Source: JBBSBL01 sp038251325 | GTDB lineage: Bacteria > Actinomycetota > Thermoleophilia > Solirubrobacterales > Solirubrobacteraceae | Assembly: GCA_038251325.1 (NCBI GenBank) | Contig: JBBSBL010000004.1 | Location: forward strand, 25,386-89,385 | Direction: 5' to 3' | DNA length: 64,000 nt | Shown: positions 24,762-34,033 of the stretch, in pieces | Position numbering within the stretch: position 1 is the first letter of the stretch | Layout of the letters: each line of letters opens with the position of its first letter | Program-made: the position numbers and the translations under genes | Notes under the pieces: generated by a model | What the model was told of the DNA's origin: nothing | The model's database searches: none | The model's input: only the letters and a program-made list of their open reading frames with translations

Positions 24762-26504
24762 ATGAGACTCCACCGAATGATGCTGGCGGCGCTCGCCGTG
24801 GCCGGCCTCGCGCTCGGCGTCGCGGCGTGCGGCGGCAGCAGCGGTAGCAGCGGCACAACGGCGGGTCAGGTCCCGACCACCCAGGACCTCGGCGGGAAGA
24901 AGGGCGGCACGCTGAAGGTGATCTCCTCCGGAGACGTCGACTACATCGACCCGGGCGCGGCCTACTACCAGTTCACCTACATGTTCACCTATCCGACCCA
25001 GCGGCCGCTCTTCTCCTTCAAGCCCGACGACGTCCTCACCGCGAGTCCCGACTTCGCCACCGCGCAGCCGAAGGTCTCCAGCGACGCCAAGACGGTGACG
25101 GTGACGACGCGCAACGACGTCAAGTTCAGCCCCCCGGTGAACCGGATCGCCACCACCAAGGACGTGAAGTACGCGATCGAGCGCGGCTTCAAGACGAACC
25201 TCGCGAACGGGTACGCCACCGCGTACTTCGGCTCGCTGGAGGGCGCCACCGCGTTCGCGGACGGGAAGGCCTCGCAGATCACCGGCATCCAGACGCCGAA
25301 CGACACGACGATCATCTTCAAGCTCACCAAGCCGCTCGCCGGCCCGCTCGTCGGCGCGATGTCGCTGCCGCTCACGGCGCCGGTGCCGCAGGAGTACGCA
25401 GCGAAGTACGACGCGAAGAGCCCGTCCACCTACGGTCAGCATCAGGTCTCCACCGGACCCTACGTCGTCCAGAACTACCAGCCGGGCAAGGGATTCTCGC
25501 TCGTGCGCAACACGAACTGGAACCCGGCCACCGACTACCGCAAGGCCTACCTCGACCGGATCGACGTCGACGAGGGCAACAACGACACGACGGTCGCGAG
25601 CCGGCAGATCCTCGACGGGCAGAGCCAGGTGAGCGGCGACTTCACCCCGCCGCCTGCGGTGCTCAAGAGCACGCTGGCGAACAAGCCGGACCAGCTGCTC
25701 AACCCGCCGTCGGGCGGCAACCGCTACGTGTCGCTGAACACGACGCTCAAGCCGTTCGACAACCTCAACGTGCGCAAGGCGGTGCTCGCGGTGTTCGACC
25801 GCACGGCGATGCTGCTCACGCGCGGCGGCGAGGTGATCGGCGACGTGGCGAACCACTTCATCCCGCCGGGCCTGCCGGGCTTCGACCAGGCGGGCGGCGT
25901 GAAGGGGCCGGGCTTCGACTTCCTCGCCGACCCGAACGGCAACCCGTCGCTCGCCGCCTCCTACATGAAGAAGGGCGGCTACCCGTCGGGCAAGTACACC
26001 GGCAGCCAGGCGCTGCTGATGGTCGGGGACAGCTCGGGAGTGGCGCAGAAGGCGGCCGAGGTCGCCCAGGCGCAGTTCCAGAAGCTCGGCTTCAAGCTGA
26101 ACTTCCGCCTGGTCCAGCACGACACGATGTACACGAAGTTCTGCAACGTGCCGAAGGCCGCGGTGGTGATCTGCCCCAACGTCGGCTGGCAGAAGGACTT
26201 CAACGACCCCCAGACGATCCTCGATCCGACGTTCAACGGCGGGAACATCGTCCAGGAGAACAACTCCAACTGGCCGCAGCTCAACGACCCGCAGATCAAC
26301 GCGGCGATGAACCGGGCGGCCGAGGTCGTCGGGACCCAGGCCCGCGGCGACGCCTGGGGGAAGATCGACCGGGACGTCACCGCCCAGGCGCCGGCGGTGC
26401 CGTGGGTGTGGGACAACCAGCCGAACACCCGCTCGGCGAACGTGCAGGGCGTGATCAACAAGTCCCTCGCGCAGTGGGATTTGTCGTTCACGTCGATCAA
26501 GTAG
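24762..26504 (+). CDS. Extracellular solute-binding lipoprotein, peptide ABC transporter (SBP family 5)
   Basis: 580 residues. Signal peptide with lipobox Cys25 (LGVAACGGSS), a Ser/Thr linker, then the family 5 binding fold: GGTLKVISSGDVDYIDP at the start of the mature part and a two-lobed body. Such proteins capture oligopeptides, or occasionally nickel or sugars, outside the membrane and deliver them to the DppBC channel. A good ribosome-binding site (AAGAAAGGA at 24745-24753) precedes the ATG. A strong hairpin follows the gene. Confidence 0.95.
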   Translation: MRLHRMMLAALAVAGLALGVAACGGSSGSSGTTAGQVPTTQDLGGKKGGTLKVISSGDVDYIDPGAAYYQFTYMFTYPTQRPLFSFKPDDVLTASPDFATAQPKVSSDAKTVTVTTRNDVKFSPPVNRIATTKDVKYAIERGFKTNLANGYATAYFGSLEGATAFADGKASQITGIQTPNDTTIIFKLTKPLAGPLVGAMSLPLTAPVPQEYAAKYDAKSPSTYGQHQVSTGPYVVQNYQPGKGFSLVRNTNWNPATDYRKAYLDRIDVDEGNNDTTVASRQILDGQSQVSGDFTPPPAVLKSTLANKPDQLLNPPSGGNRYVSLNTTLKPFDNLNVRKAVLAVFDRTAMLLTRGGEVIGDVANHFIPPGLPGFDQAGGVKGPGFDFLADPNGNPSLAASYMKKGGYPSGKYTGSQALLMVGDSSGVAQKAAEVAQAQFQKLGFKLNFRLVQHDTMYTKFCNVPKAAVVICPNVGWQKDFNDPQTILDPTFNGGNIVQENNSNWPQLNDPQINAAMNRAAEVVGTQARGDAWGKIDRDVTAQAPAVPWVWDNQPNTRSANVQGVINKSLAQWDLSFTSIK

Positions 26505-26512
26505 CGCGGCCG

Positions 26513-26543
26513 GCTCCCCGCCCCGCCCGCCGGGGCGGGGAGC
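26513..26543 (+). terminator. Strong GC hairpin after binding-protein gene
   Basis: A perfect 12-bp stem GCTCCCCGCCCC/GGGGCGGGGAGC with a seven-base loop, eight bases after the stop codon. No T-run follows. In peptide ABC operons such hairpins protect the binding-protein mRNA or attenuate reading into the permease, giving more binding protein than channel. Confidence 0.65.
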
Positions 26544-26576
26544 TTCCGCCTCCCCTCTCGTAGAGCGAAACGCCAC

Positions 26577-27539
26577 ATGGCCCGCTACATCGCCCGCCGC
26601 CTGCTCTGGGTCGTCGTGCTGCTGTTCCTGGTGAGCCTGCTCACCTTCCTCATCTTCTACGCGCTGCCCTCGGCCGACCCGGCGGCGCTGCGCGCGGGCC
26701 GTAGCGCGAACCCGAAGCTGATCGAGAGGATCCGCACCGATCTCGGGCTCGACAAGCCGCTGCTCGAGCAGTACTGGCTCTACATGAAGGCGCTGATCAC
26801 GAAGTTCGACCTCGGCACGAGCTACCAGTACAACGCCCCGGTCCGCCAGCTCATCTTCGACCGCCTCCCGGCGACGATCTCGCTCGCGGTCGGCGCCGCC
26901 ATCCTGTGGCTCGTGATGGGGGTGGGCGTCGGAATCATCGCCGCCCTGCGCCGCCGCTCGGTGCTCGACCGCACGACGATGGGGCTCGCGCTGTTCGGCA
27001 TCTCGGCGCCGGTCTACTTCCTCGGCCTCGTCGCGCTCTACCTGTTCGCCGACGACATCGGGGTGATCCCGCTGTTCGGCGGGTCGAACAGCTACAAGCC
27101 ACTGACCGACGACCCGGCCGCGTGGCTCAACAGCTTGATTCTCCCGTGGATCGTCCTCGCCGTGAGCTTCGCCGCCTTCTACTCGCGCCTGCTCCGCGGG
27201 AACCTGATCGAGGTGATGGGCGAGGACTACATCCGCACCGCGCGGGCCAAGGGACTCTCGGAGCGCCGCGTTGTCTTCCGCCACGGCGTCCGCTCGGCGA
27301 TTACGCCGATCGTCACGGTGTTCGGGCTCGACCTCGGCATCCTGCTCGGAGGGGCGATCCTCACCGAGACGGTGTTCAACATCCCGGGCATCGGCCGGCT
27401 CTCCTACGACGCGATCACGCGCTCGGACCTGCCGACGATCCAGGGCACCGTCCTGCTCGGGGCCTTCTTCATCATCGTCGCCAATCTCCTCGTGGACATC
27501 GCCTACGCCTTCCTCGACCCGCGGGTTCGCTACGAATGA
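26577..27539 (+). CDS. Peptide/nickel ABC transporter permease, DppB type
   Basis: 320 residues with the DppB/OppB N-terminal helix (MARYIARRLLWVVVLL), six helices in total and the EAA loop YIRTARAKGLSERRVVFRHG. It pairs with the DppC-type permease to form the channel. Its stop overlaps the next ATPase start by 4 bp (ATGA). Confidence 0.95.
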   Translation: MARYIARRLLWVVVLLFLVSLLTFLIFYALPSADPAALRAGRSANPKLIERIRTDLGLDKPLLEQYWLYMKALITKFDLGTSYQYNAPVRQLIFDRLPATISLAVGAAILWLVMGVGVGIIAALRRRSVLDRTTMGLALFGISAPVYFLGLVALYLFADDIGVIPLFGGSNSYKPLTDDPAAWLNSLILPWIVLAVSFAAFYSRLLRGNLIEVMGEDYIRTARAKGLSERRVVFRHGVRSAITPIVTVFGLDLGILLGGAILTETVFNIPGIGRLSYDAITRSDLPTIQGTVLLGAFFIIVANLLVDIAYAFLDPRVRYE

Positions 27540-28605
27540 CCGCGCTGCTCGAGGTCGAGGACCTCCGCGTCCGCTTCGACACCGAGGACGGCGTCGTCCA
27601 CGCCGTCGACGGGATCTCCTACACGGTGGAGGTCGGGCGGACCCTCGGCATCGTCGGGGAATCCGGCTCGGGCAAGTCCGTGGAGGCGCTCACGATCATG
27701 GGCCTCACCCGCGGGCGGCGGACCGCGATCGAGGGCGCCGCGCGGCTCGAGGGCCGCGACCTCCTCGCGGCGAGTGACGACGAGCTGCGCGCCGTCCGCG
27801 GGAACGACGTCGCGATGATCTTCCAGGACCCGCTCTCCTCGCTGCACCCGTACTTCCGCGTGGGCAAGCAGATCGTCGAGGCGGTCCAGGCCCACCGCGA
27901 CGTCTCCAAGGCGGCGGCGCGCGACCGCACGGTCGAGCTGCTCGGGCTCGTCGGCATCCCCGACCCGGCGCGCCGCGTGGACGACTTCCCGCACGAGTTC
28001 TCCGGCGGGATGCGCCAGCGGGCGATGATCGCGATGGCGCTGGCCAACGACCCGAAGCTGCTGATCGCCGACGAGCCCACCACGGCGCTCGACGTCACCG
28101 TGCAGGCCCAGATCCTCGAGTTGATGAGCCGCCTCCAGCGCGAGCTCGGGATGGCGATCATCATCATCTCCCACGACCTCGGCGTGGTGGCGGAGACGGC
28201 CGACGAGATCGCGGTCATGTACGCCGGGCGGATCGTCGAGCGCGCGCCGACGGCGACGCTGTTCTCCGCGCCGCGGCACCCCTACACCTGGGGCCTGCTG
28301 CGCTCGATCCCGCGGCTCGACGTGCCGCGGGAGGCCGACCTCGTGCCGATCGCCGGGCGGCCGCCGAGCCTCATCCAGCGGCCCTCGGGTTGCGCCTTCC
28401 ACCCGCGCTGCCCCTACGCGCTGCCCTCGCACGCCGTCACGGTGCCGCCGCTGGAGGCGATCGAGGGGGATCCGGCGCACCACGTCGCCTGCCTGCTGCC
28501 CGAGGCCGTGCGGGCCGCCGCGGAGGCGCGGCTGCGGGCGGGCGCGACGCCGCAGGAGGCGCGAGCCGCGGCCGGGGTGGATTCGCTCGAGCCGGAGCCG
28601 GCGTC

Positions 28606-28609
<4 letters not shown>
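27536..28609 (+). CDS. Peptide ABC transporter ATP-binding protein, DppD type
   Basis: 357 residues. Walker A GESGSGKSVEAL, signature FSGGMRQRAMIAMAL, Walker B LLIADEPTTALDVT and switch His ISHDLGVV. The C-terminal oligopeptide-transporter region has the Cys-containing CAFHPRCPYA segment that in DppD/F proteins can bind a [4Fe-4S] cluster. It overlaps both neighbours by 4 bp. Confidence 0.96.
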
Positions 28610-29730
<1,121 letters not shown>

Positions 29731-30404
29731 AGCGACTCGCGGGCGAGCTCCGCGCCGGGTCCGGAGAAGAGCTTCACGTCGAGGTAGTCGCCGCGGTAGG
29801 CGTCGGGCGCCACGAGCGTGAAGCGCTCCTCGACGAGGGCGCACTGGTCCACCGCGAGGTCGGCGAGCTCGGCGGTGACGATCGCGCCGCCGTCGCTCAG
29901 CGGCCGCCCCCAGATCAGGGTCACCTCCGCGGTGCGGCCCTCCTCGCCGCGCCACCGGGCGACCACCTCGTCGCTCAGGTCCAGTCGCCAGTCGGGGTTG
30001 CGCTCCGCGGTCTCGGAGGTGAAGTCGGCATGGGCGACGAAGTCGTCGGGCGCGCCGCCGTCGCCCTCGACGAACGAGACGTAGCCGAAGATCTCGTAAC
30101 CGTTGGCGGTCGGGGCCGTGGCGGGGATGTAGGTCCGCCCGCCGTAGGTGCGGTCCGGGTACCAGGCGATCTCGCCGGGCTCGCCGACGTCCTCGCCGTC
30201 CGTGTCGATGCGCAGGCAGGCGGCGAGCAGCTCCTGGCGCAGCGTGTCGGCCCAGCGGCCGTAGGGCAGGCCCTCTTGGGGCGGCTCGGCGGCGAAGCGG
30301 GGGACGAAGCGGGACTCGGGAGGCACGCTCCCAATCTAACGGGGCCGCGTCGCGGAGCGGGTCGCGGGCTCGACCCCGGCAGCGAGGACCGCACCGTGCT
30401 GCCC

Positions 30405-31376
30405 CTACGCCGCCGCGGCCGCGCGCGCCCCGAGGCGCATCGCGCGCATCTCCCCGCCGCCGGTGCCGTCGCCCTCGCGCGGCTCGGGCGCGACGGCCCG
30501 CAGGGCGGCCTCGGCGGCGGCGGTGTCCGCGCCGAGGGCGGCGAGCACGGCGCTCAGCACCGGCGCGACCGCGCGGGCGCTGCCATCGTCGATCTTGAAC
30601 GCCGCGCCCCGGCCATCGGGGAAGGCGAGTGCGCACACGCTCTCCGCGCCGTCCTTCGCGAGCAGCCCGGGCACGTTGGCCATGTAGGCCGTGACGATCC
30701 GGCGCGGGCCGCCGACCCACGCCGGGTGGTCGCGCATCGCCGCGGCCACCACCGACTCGGCGCCGTCGCCCGCGGAGCCGATCGTCCGGTAGGCGCGCGC
30801 GAGGCCGACCAACGAGACGGCGTGGATCGGCGCCCCGCAGCCGTCGACCCCGACGTGCGCGGGCGTCTCTCCGGTGAGGTCGGCCACGGTCTCGGAGATC
30901 TGGACCTGGAGCGGATGCCCGGGCTCGAGGTACCCCTCGGTCGGCCAGCCCCGACCGACGCAGGTGAGGAGCATCGCCGCGTGCTTCCCCGAGCAGTTGT
31001 TGGCGATCCGCGTCGCCTCGCCGCCGTCGCGCACGACCTCCCAGCGGCGGCGCTCGTCGAGCGGCAGCGCGGGAGTGTTGCCCAGCGCGCCCTCCGAGAG
31101 CCCGGCGCGGCCGAGGATCCGGCGCACGCCGTCCTCGTGGAAGGAGTCGCCGGCATGGCTGGAGCAGGCCAGGGCCATGAGCTCGCCGGGCAGCTCGAGC
31201 CCGGCGCGCACCATCGCCACGCCCTGGAGCGGCTTGGTGCAGGAGCGGGGGAAGACCGGCGCGGAGGGGTCGCCGACGGTGAAGCCGGGCGCGCCGCCCG
31301 CGCCCGTCGCAACGACCGATCCGTGGTGGCGGCTCTCGACCACCCCGGAGCGCAGGACCTCGCAGAGCACGCTCAC
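30405..31376 (-). CDS. L-asparaginase II family protein
   Basis: 323 residues of the thermolabile-type asparaginase family (PF06089-like), which is unrelated to E. coli AnsA/B. Recognisable are RSGVVESRHHGSVVA at the N-terminus, FPRSCTKPLQ, CSSHAGDSFHEDGV, NNCSGKHAAMLL and GVDGCGAPIHAVSL. These Ser/Lys/Cys-containing motifs belong to the active site of the Rhizobium ReAV-type enzyme, which hydrolyses asparagine to aspartate and ammonia. GTG start. It is followed after 30 bp by a 5'-unrelated gene set on the same strand; cotranscription with dtd upstream is possible. Confidence 0.9.
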   Translation of the reverse strand: MSVLCEVLRSGVVESRHHGSVVATGAGGAPGFTVGDPSAPVFPRSCTKPLQGVAMVRAGLELPGELMALACSSHAGDSFHEDGVRRILGRAGLSEGALGNTPALPLDERRRWEVVRDGGEATRIANNCSGKHAAMLLTCVGRGWPTEGYLEPGHPLQVQISETVADLTGETPAHVGVDGCGAPIHAVSLVGLARAYRTIGSAGDGAESVVAAAMRDHPAWVGGPRRIVTAYMANVPGLLAKDGAESVCALAFPDGRGAAFKIDDGSARAVAPVLSAVLAALGADTAAAEAALRAVAPEPREGDGTGGGEMRAMRLGARAAAAA

Positions 31377-31406
31377 GACCGGCTCGCTTCCGCCATGCCC
31401 TTGATC

Positions 31407-31850
31407 CTACGCCGGGCCTCCGCCGTCGGCGGCGGGTGAGGCGAGCAGCAGCGTGACCGGCCCGTCGTTCACGAGCTCGACCTCCATGTCGGCGCCGAAG
31501 GTGCCCGTCCGGGCGCCGAGCGCGGCGGCGAAGCGCTCGTACAGCGGCTCGGCCTGCTCCGGTGGGGCCGCCGCCGCCCAGCTCGGCCGGTTGCCGCGGC
31601 GCGTGTCGCCGTAGAGCGTGAACTGGCTCACCACGAGCGCCTCGCGCTCGCCGAGCGGGGCGTTCATCGAGCCGCCGGTGTCGGGGAAGACGCGCAGCGC
31701 GCGGACCTTGGCGGCGAGCCGGTCGGCGTCGGCGGGTGTGTCGGCGTGGGCGATCCCGAGCAGCACGAGCAGGCCCGGCCCGATGGCGGCCACCTCGACC
31801 CCCTCGACCCGGACGGCCGCGCGGGTGACCCGCTGGACGAGCGCCCGCAC
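31407..31850 (-). CDS. dtd: D-aminoacyl-tRNA deacylase
   Basis: 147 residues, the normal length. Dtd removes D-amino acids and glycine mischarged onto tRNA. The active-site motifs SQFTLYGDTRRGNRPSW and NDGPVTLLL (the Gly-cisPro pair) are intact. It starts 4 bp after the GalT-like gene ends, so they are probably cotranscribed. Confidence 0.96.
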   Translation of the reverse strand: MRALVQRVTRAAVRVEGVEVAAIGPGLLVLLGIAHADTPADADRLAAKVRALRVFPDTGGSMNAPLGEREALVVSQFTLYGDTRRGNRPSWAAAAPPEQAEPLYERFAAALGARTGTFGADMEVELVNDGPVTLLLASPAADGGGPA

Positions 31851-31854
31851 CGGC

Positions 31855-32844
31855 TCACTCCGGGGTCGCGTCGCGCAGCTCGGCGGCCGCGATCTCCGGC
31901 GGGACGATGTTGAGCCCGGTCCCCGTGCCGAGCTCCAGCCCGGCGAGGTGGGCGAGGCGGGGCATTACGTCGATCCGCCAGCAGAACGCCTCGGCGCCGC
32001 GCGGCGCGGTGCGTACCCAGAGGTTGAGCGGCGGGCTCGCGCCGTGCACGGCGGCGAGGCGCCGCAGGCCCTCGTGCAGGAGCGCGGCCCCGAGCGGGCC
32101 GTCGTCCTCGACGCGGGCGCGCGGCCGCCGGGGCGCGAGCACGAGCTGGAAGGGGACCCGCGAGGCCCACGGTGCGATGAGCACGGCCTCGTCGTCCACC
32201 GCGACGAGCCGCGCGCGGCGGCGGACCTCCTCCTGGACCAGGTCCCCGAGCAGGTTCCCGCCCGTCGTGCGGGTCGCGTAGGCGCCGAAGCGCTCGCGCT
32301 CGCGGGCGATCGCCGCGGGGACGCCCGGGAGCGCGTAGAGCTGGGCGTGGGTGTGGGGAAGCGAGGCGCCGGCCGTCCGGCCCTCGTTCACGCTGACGTG
32401 GACGCACGCGGCGCCGGCGTGCGCGCGCATGCGCTCCCGCCACATCTCCATGGCCGCCGCCAGCTGGTCCACCGGAAGCTCCGCCAGCGCCTGCGCGGGC
32501 TGCGGAGCGTTGACGATCACCTCGTGGTGGCCGCGCGCCGCCTCGGCGAAGAAGAGGTCCGGCGCGGCGTCGGGCCCGGGGTCCTCGGCCTCCGCCCGCA
32601 GCGCCGGGTAGAGGTTCGGCACGACGCGCACCGTCCAGCCCGGGCCGTCGGCGGAGCCGCCCCCGGGTCGCACCGCGGCGACCTCCGGCGGCGTGCGGTC
32701 CTCGTGACCCGCGGCGAACGGGTCGCGGTCGGGGTCGATCGCGGGGGGAGGGCTGAGCGGGGGACGGGCCCCCGGCCGGCCGGCGCGCTCGGAGGCGACG
32801 ATCGTGCGGTACCCGGTGAGCGGGTCCACCCGGATCTCAGGCAA
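31855..32844 (-). CDS. Galactose-1-phosphate uridylyltransferase-like HIT protein
   Basis: 329 residues. The start LPEIRVDPLTGYRTIVA matches the first strand of GalT-type nucleotidyl transferases, and the HIT-like motif reads LPHTHAQLYALP, where GalT has His-Pro-His. VRVVPNLYPAL is also family-typical. A TTG at 32844, overlapping the GNAT stop by 8 bp, fits the N-terminus best; a GTG five codons later is an alternative. Without galK or galE nearby, the substrate may be another sugar phosphate or dinucleotide. Confidence 0.8.
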   Translation of the reverse strand: MPEIRVDPLTGYRTIVASERAGRPGARPPLSPPPAIDPDRDPFAAGHEDRTPPEVAAVRPGGGSADGPGWTVRVVPNLYPALRAEAEDPGPDAAPDLFFAEAARGHHEVIVNAPQPAQALAELPVDQLAAAMEMWRERMRAHAGAACVHVSVNEGRTAGASLPHTHAQLYALPGVPAAIARERERFGAYATRTTGGNLLGDLVQEEVRRRARLVAVDDEAVLIAPWASRVPFQLVLAPRRPRARVEDDGPLGAALLHEGLRRLAAVHGASPPLNLWVRTAPRGAEAFCWRIDVMPRLAHLAGLELGTGTGLNIVPPEIAAAELRDATPE

Positions 32845-33298
32845 GCCGCTTCTCCATGGCCACGTGCTCGATCCCGGCCTCCCAGAAGCGCGCGCCCCGT
32901 GCGCGGTAGCCCGCGGCGTCGTAGAGGCCCCGCGCGTACACCTGCGCGTGGAGCACGACCCGCCGGGCGCCCGCGGCCCGACCCTCGTCGTCGGCCGCGA
33001 GCAGGAGCGCGCGCGCGATCCCGCGACGGCGGGCAACGGAGTCGACCGCAAGGCGGCTGAACTGGACGGTGCGCCCGCTGAAGCAGAGCCGGCAGGTCCC
33101 GACGATCTCGCCGCCGTCGGTGGCGACGAGATGCAGCGCGTCCTCGTCCCGACCGTCGACCTCCTCGGCCTCCGGCACGCCCTGCTCCTCGACGAACACC
33201 CGCCGGCGCAGCGCGATCGCCGCCTCCCGCTCCACCGCGCCGCGCGCCCGCCGGACCTCCACCTCGCCCGGGAGCGGACCGGCCGCGGCGGCCGTCAT
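32837..33298 (-). CDS. GNAT family N-acetyltransferase
   Basis: 153 residues with the GNAT fold: EAAIALRRRVFVEEQGVP at the start, the acetyl-CoA loop ARRRGIARALLLAADD and a C-terminal LYDAAGYRARG motif, close to the ElaA/YjcF-type subgroup. Acceptor unknown. Its ATG overlaps the TlpA-like stop by 4 bp. Confidence 0.9.
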   Translation of the reverse strand: MTAAAAGPLPGEVEVRRARGAVEREAAIALRRRVFVEEQGVPEAEEVDGRDEDALHLVATDGGEIVGTCRLCFSGRTVQFSRLAVDSVARRRGIARALLLAADDEGRAAGARRVVLHAQVYARGLYDAAGYRARGARFWEAGIEHVAMEKRLA

Positions 33299-33873
33299 GC
33301 GCCGAGGTAGCGGCGCACGTCGCGGGTGAGGTCCGCCTCGCTCGCGTAGGGCCCCTGGTGAAGGAACGCGGTGCGGCCGCGCGCGTCGACGAAGGCCGTG
33401 TAGGGCAGGCCGAGCGGGCGGCCGAAGCGCGTCGCGATCTTCCGGTCGGGATCGTCGTAGCTCGGGTAGGCGACCCGGTGGTCGCGCAGGAAGGCGAGGC
33501 CCTTGGAGGCCGAGTCCTGGGTCAGCAGCCCGAGGAAGCCGACCCGCCGGCCCAGCGCCACCGACGCGTGCCCGAGCGCGGGGAACTCGAACCGGCACGG
33601 CCCGCACCACGAGGCCCAGGCGTTGACGACGACGGGATGGCCGCGCAGGGCGCGGAGCCGAGCGTCGAACGCGGCGGGCCCGCCGGAGAGGATCGTGTTC
33701 GCCTGGCGGTGCAGCGCGGCGAGCGCCGGGGGCGACCCGGCGAGGCCCGCGCGGATCTGCGCCGGGGTGGGCCCGGGGTCCTTCGAGTCGCCGCCACCGC
33801 AGCCGGCGGCGAGGAGGAGCGCGAGCACCGCGAGGGCGGCGGGCATCCGGCGGGGGGCGCGACGGAGACGCAT
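33295..33873 (-). CDS. TlpA-like thiol-disulfide lipoprotein
   Basis: 192 residues. Signal peptide with lipobox Cys (LLLAAGCGGG), a helical spacer and a thioredoxin fold with the active site NAWASWCGPCRFEFPAL and cis-Pro in GLPYTAFV. It would reduce or exchange disulfides outside the membrane, for instance during cytochrome c maturation, which agrees with the Ccm genes 8 kb away. The ATG at 33873 is chosen for the signal peptide. Confidence 0.92.
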   Translation of the reverse strand: MRLRRAPRRMPAALAVLALLLAAGCGGGDSKDPGPTPAQIRAGLAGSPPALAALHRQANTILSGGPAAFDARLRALRGHPVVVNAWASWCGPCRFEFPALGHASVALGRRVGFLGLLTQDSASKGLAFLRDHRVAYPSYDDPDRKIATRFGRPLGLPYTAFVDARGRTAFLHQGPYASEADLTRDVRRYLGA

Positions 33874-33924
33874 GGCCGCTGTGAGCTTGCCACATCGCCC
33901 CACCCGCTATCCTCCGGGGTGCCG

Positions 33925-34004
33925 GCGGGAGAGGCAGCCCCTTCGCCCTCCCGCTCCTGCCCGGCGAGGTGCCGGGCCCGGAGAGTCGCTCCGCCCCACG
34001 GCGG
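33925..34004 (+). promoter_or_regulatory. Run of three hairpins in the helicase 5' leader
   Basis: Upstream of the helicase ATG are GCGGGAG/CTCCCGC (33925-33954), GCCCGGC-gaggt-GCCGGGC (33959-33977) and CCGCC-ccac-GGCGG (33991-34004). They could form a structured leader. In DNA this rich in GC such stems arise easily by chance, and I match no known riboswitch. Confidence 0.25.
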
Positions 34005-34033
34005 CGGCTCACATCACGATCCTCGAGCCATCG

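Noticed and set aside
24459..27284. Long minus-strand frame across the peptide importer
   Set aside because: Composition is Arg/Glu/Val/His repeats mirroring the sense codons; the plus-strand genes are complete and recognisable.
31855..32844. Galactose-utilisation operon
   Set aside because: Only a GalT-like HIT protein is present; no galK, galE or galactose transporter is nearby.
33911..33960. Thiamine (TPP) riboswitch suggested by GGGGTGCC
   Set aside because: The essential CTGAGA and ACCTGATC segments are missing and the downstream gene is a helicase.
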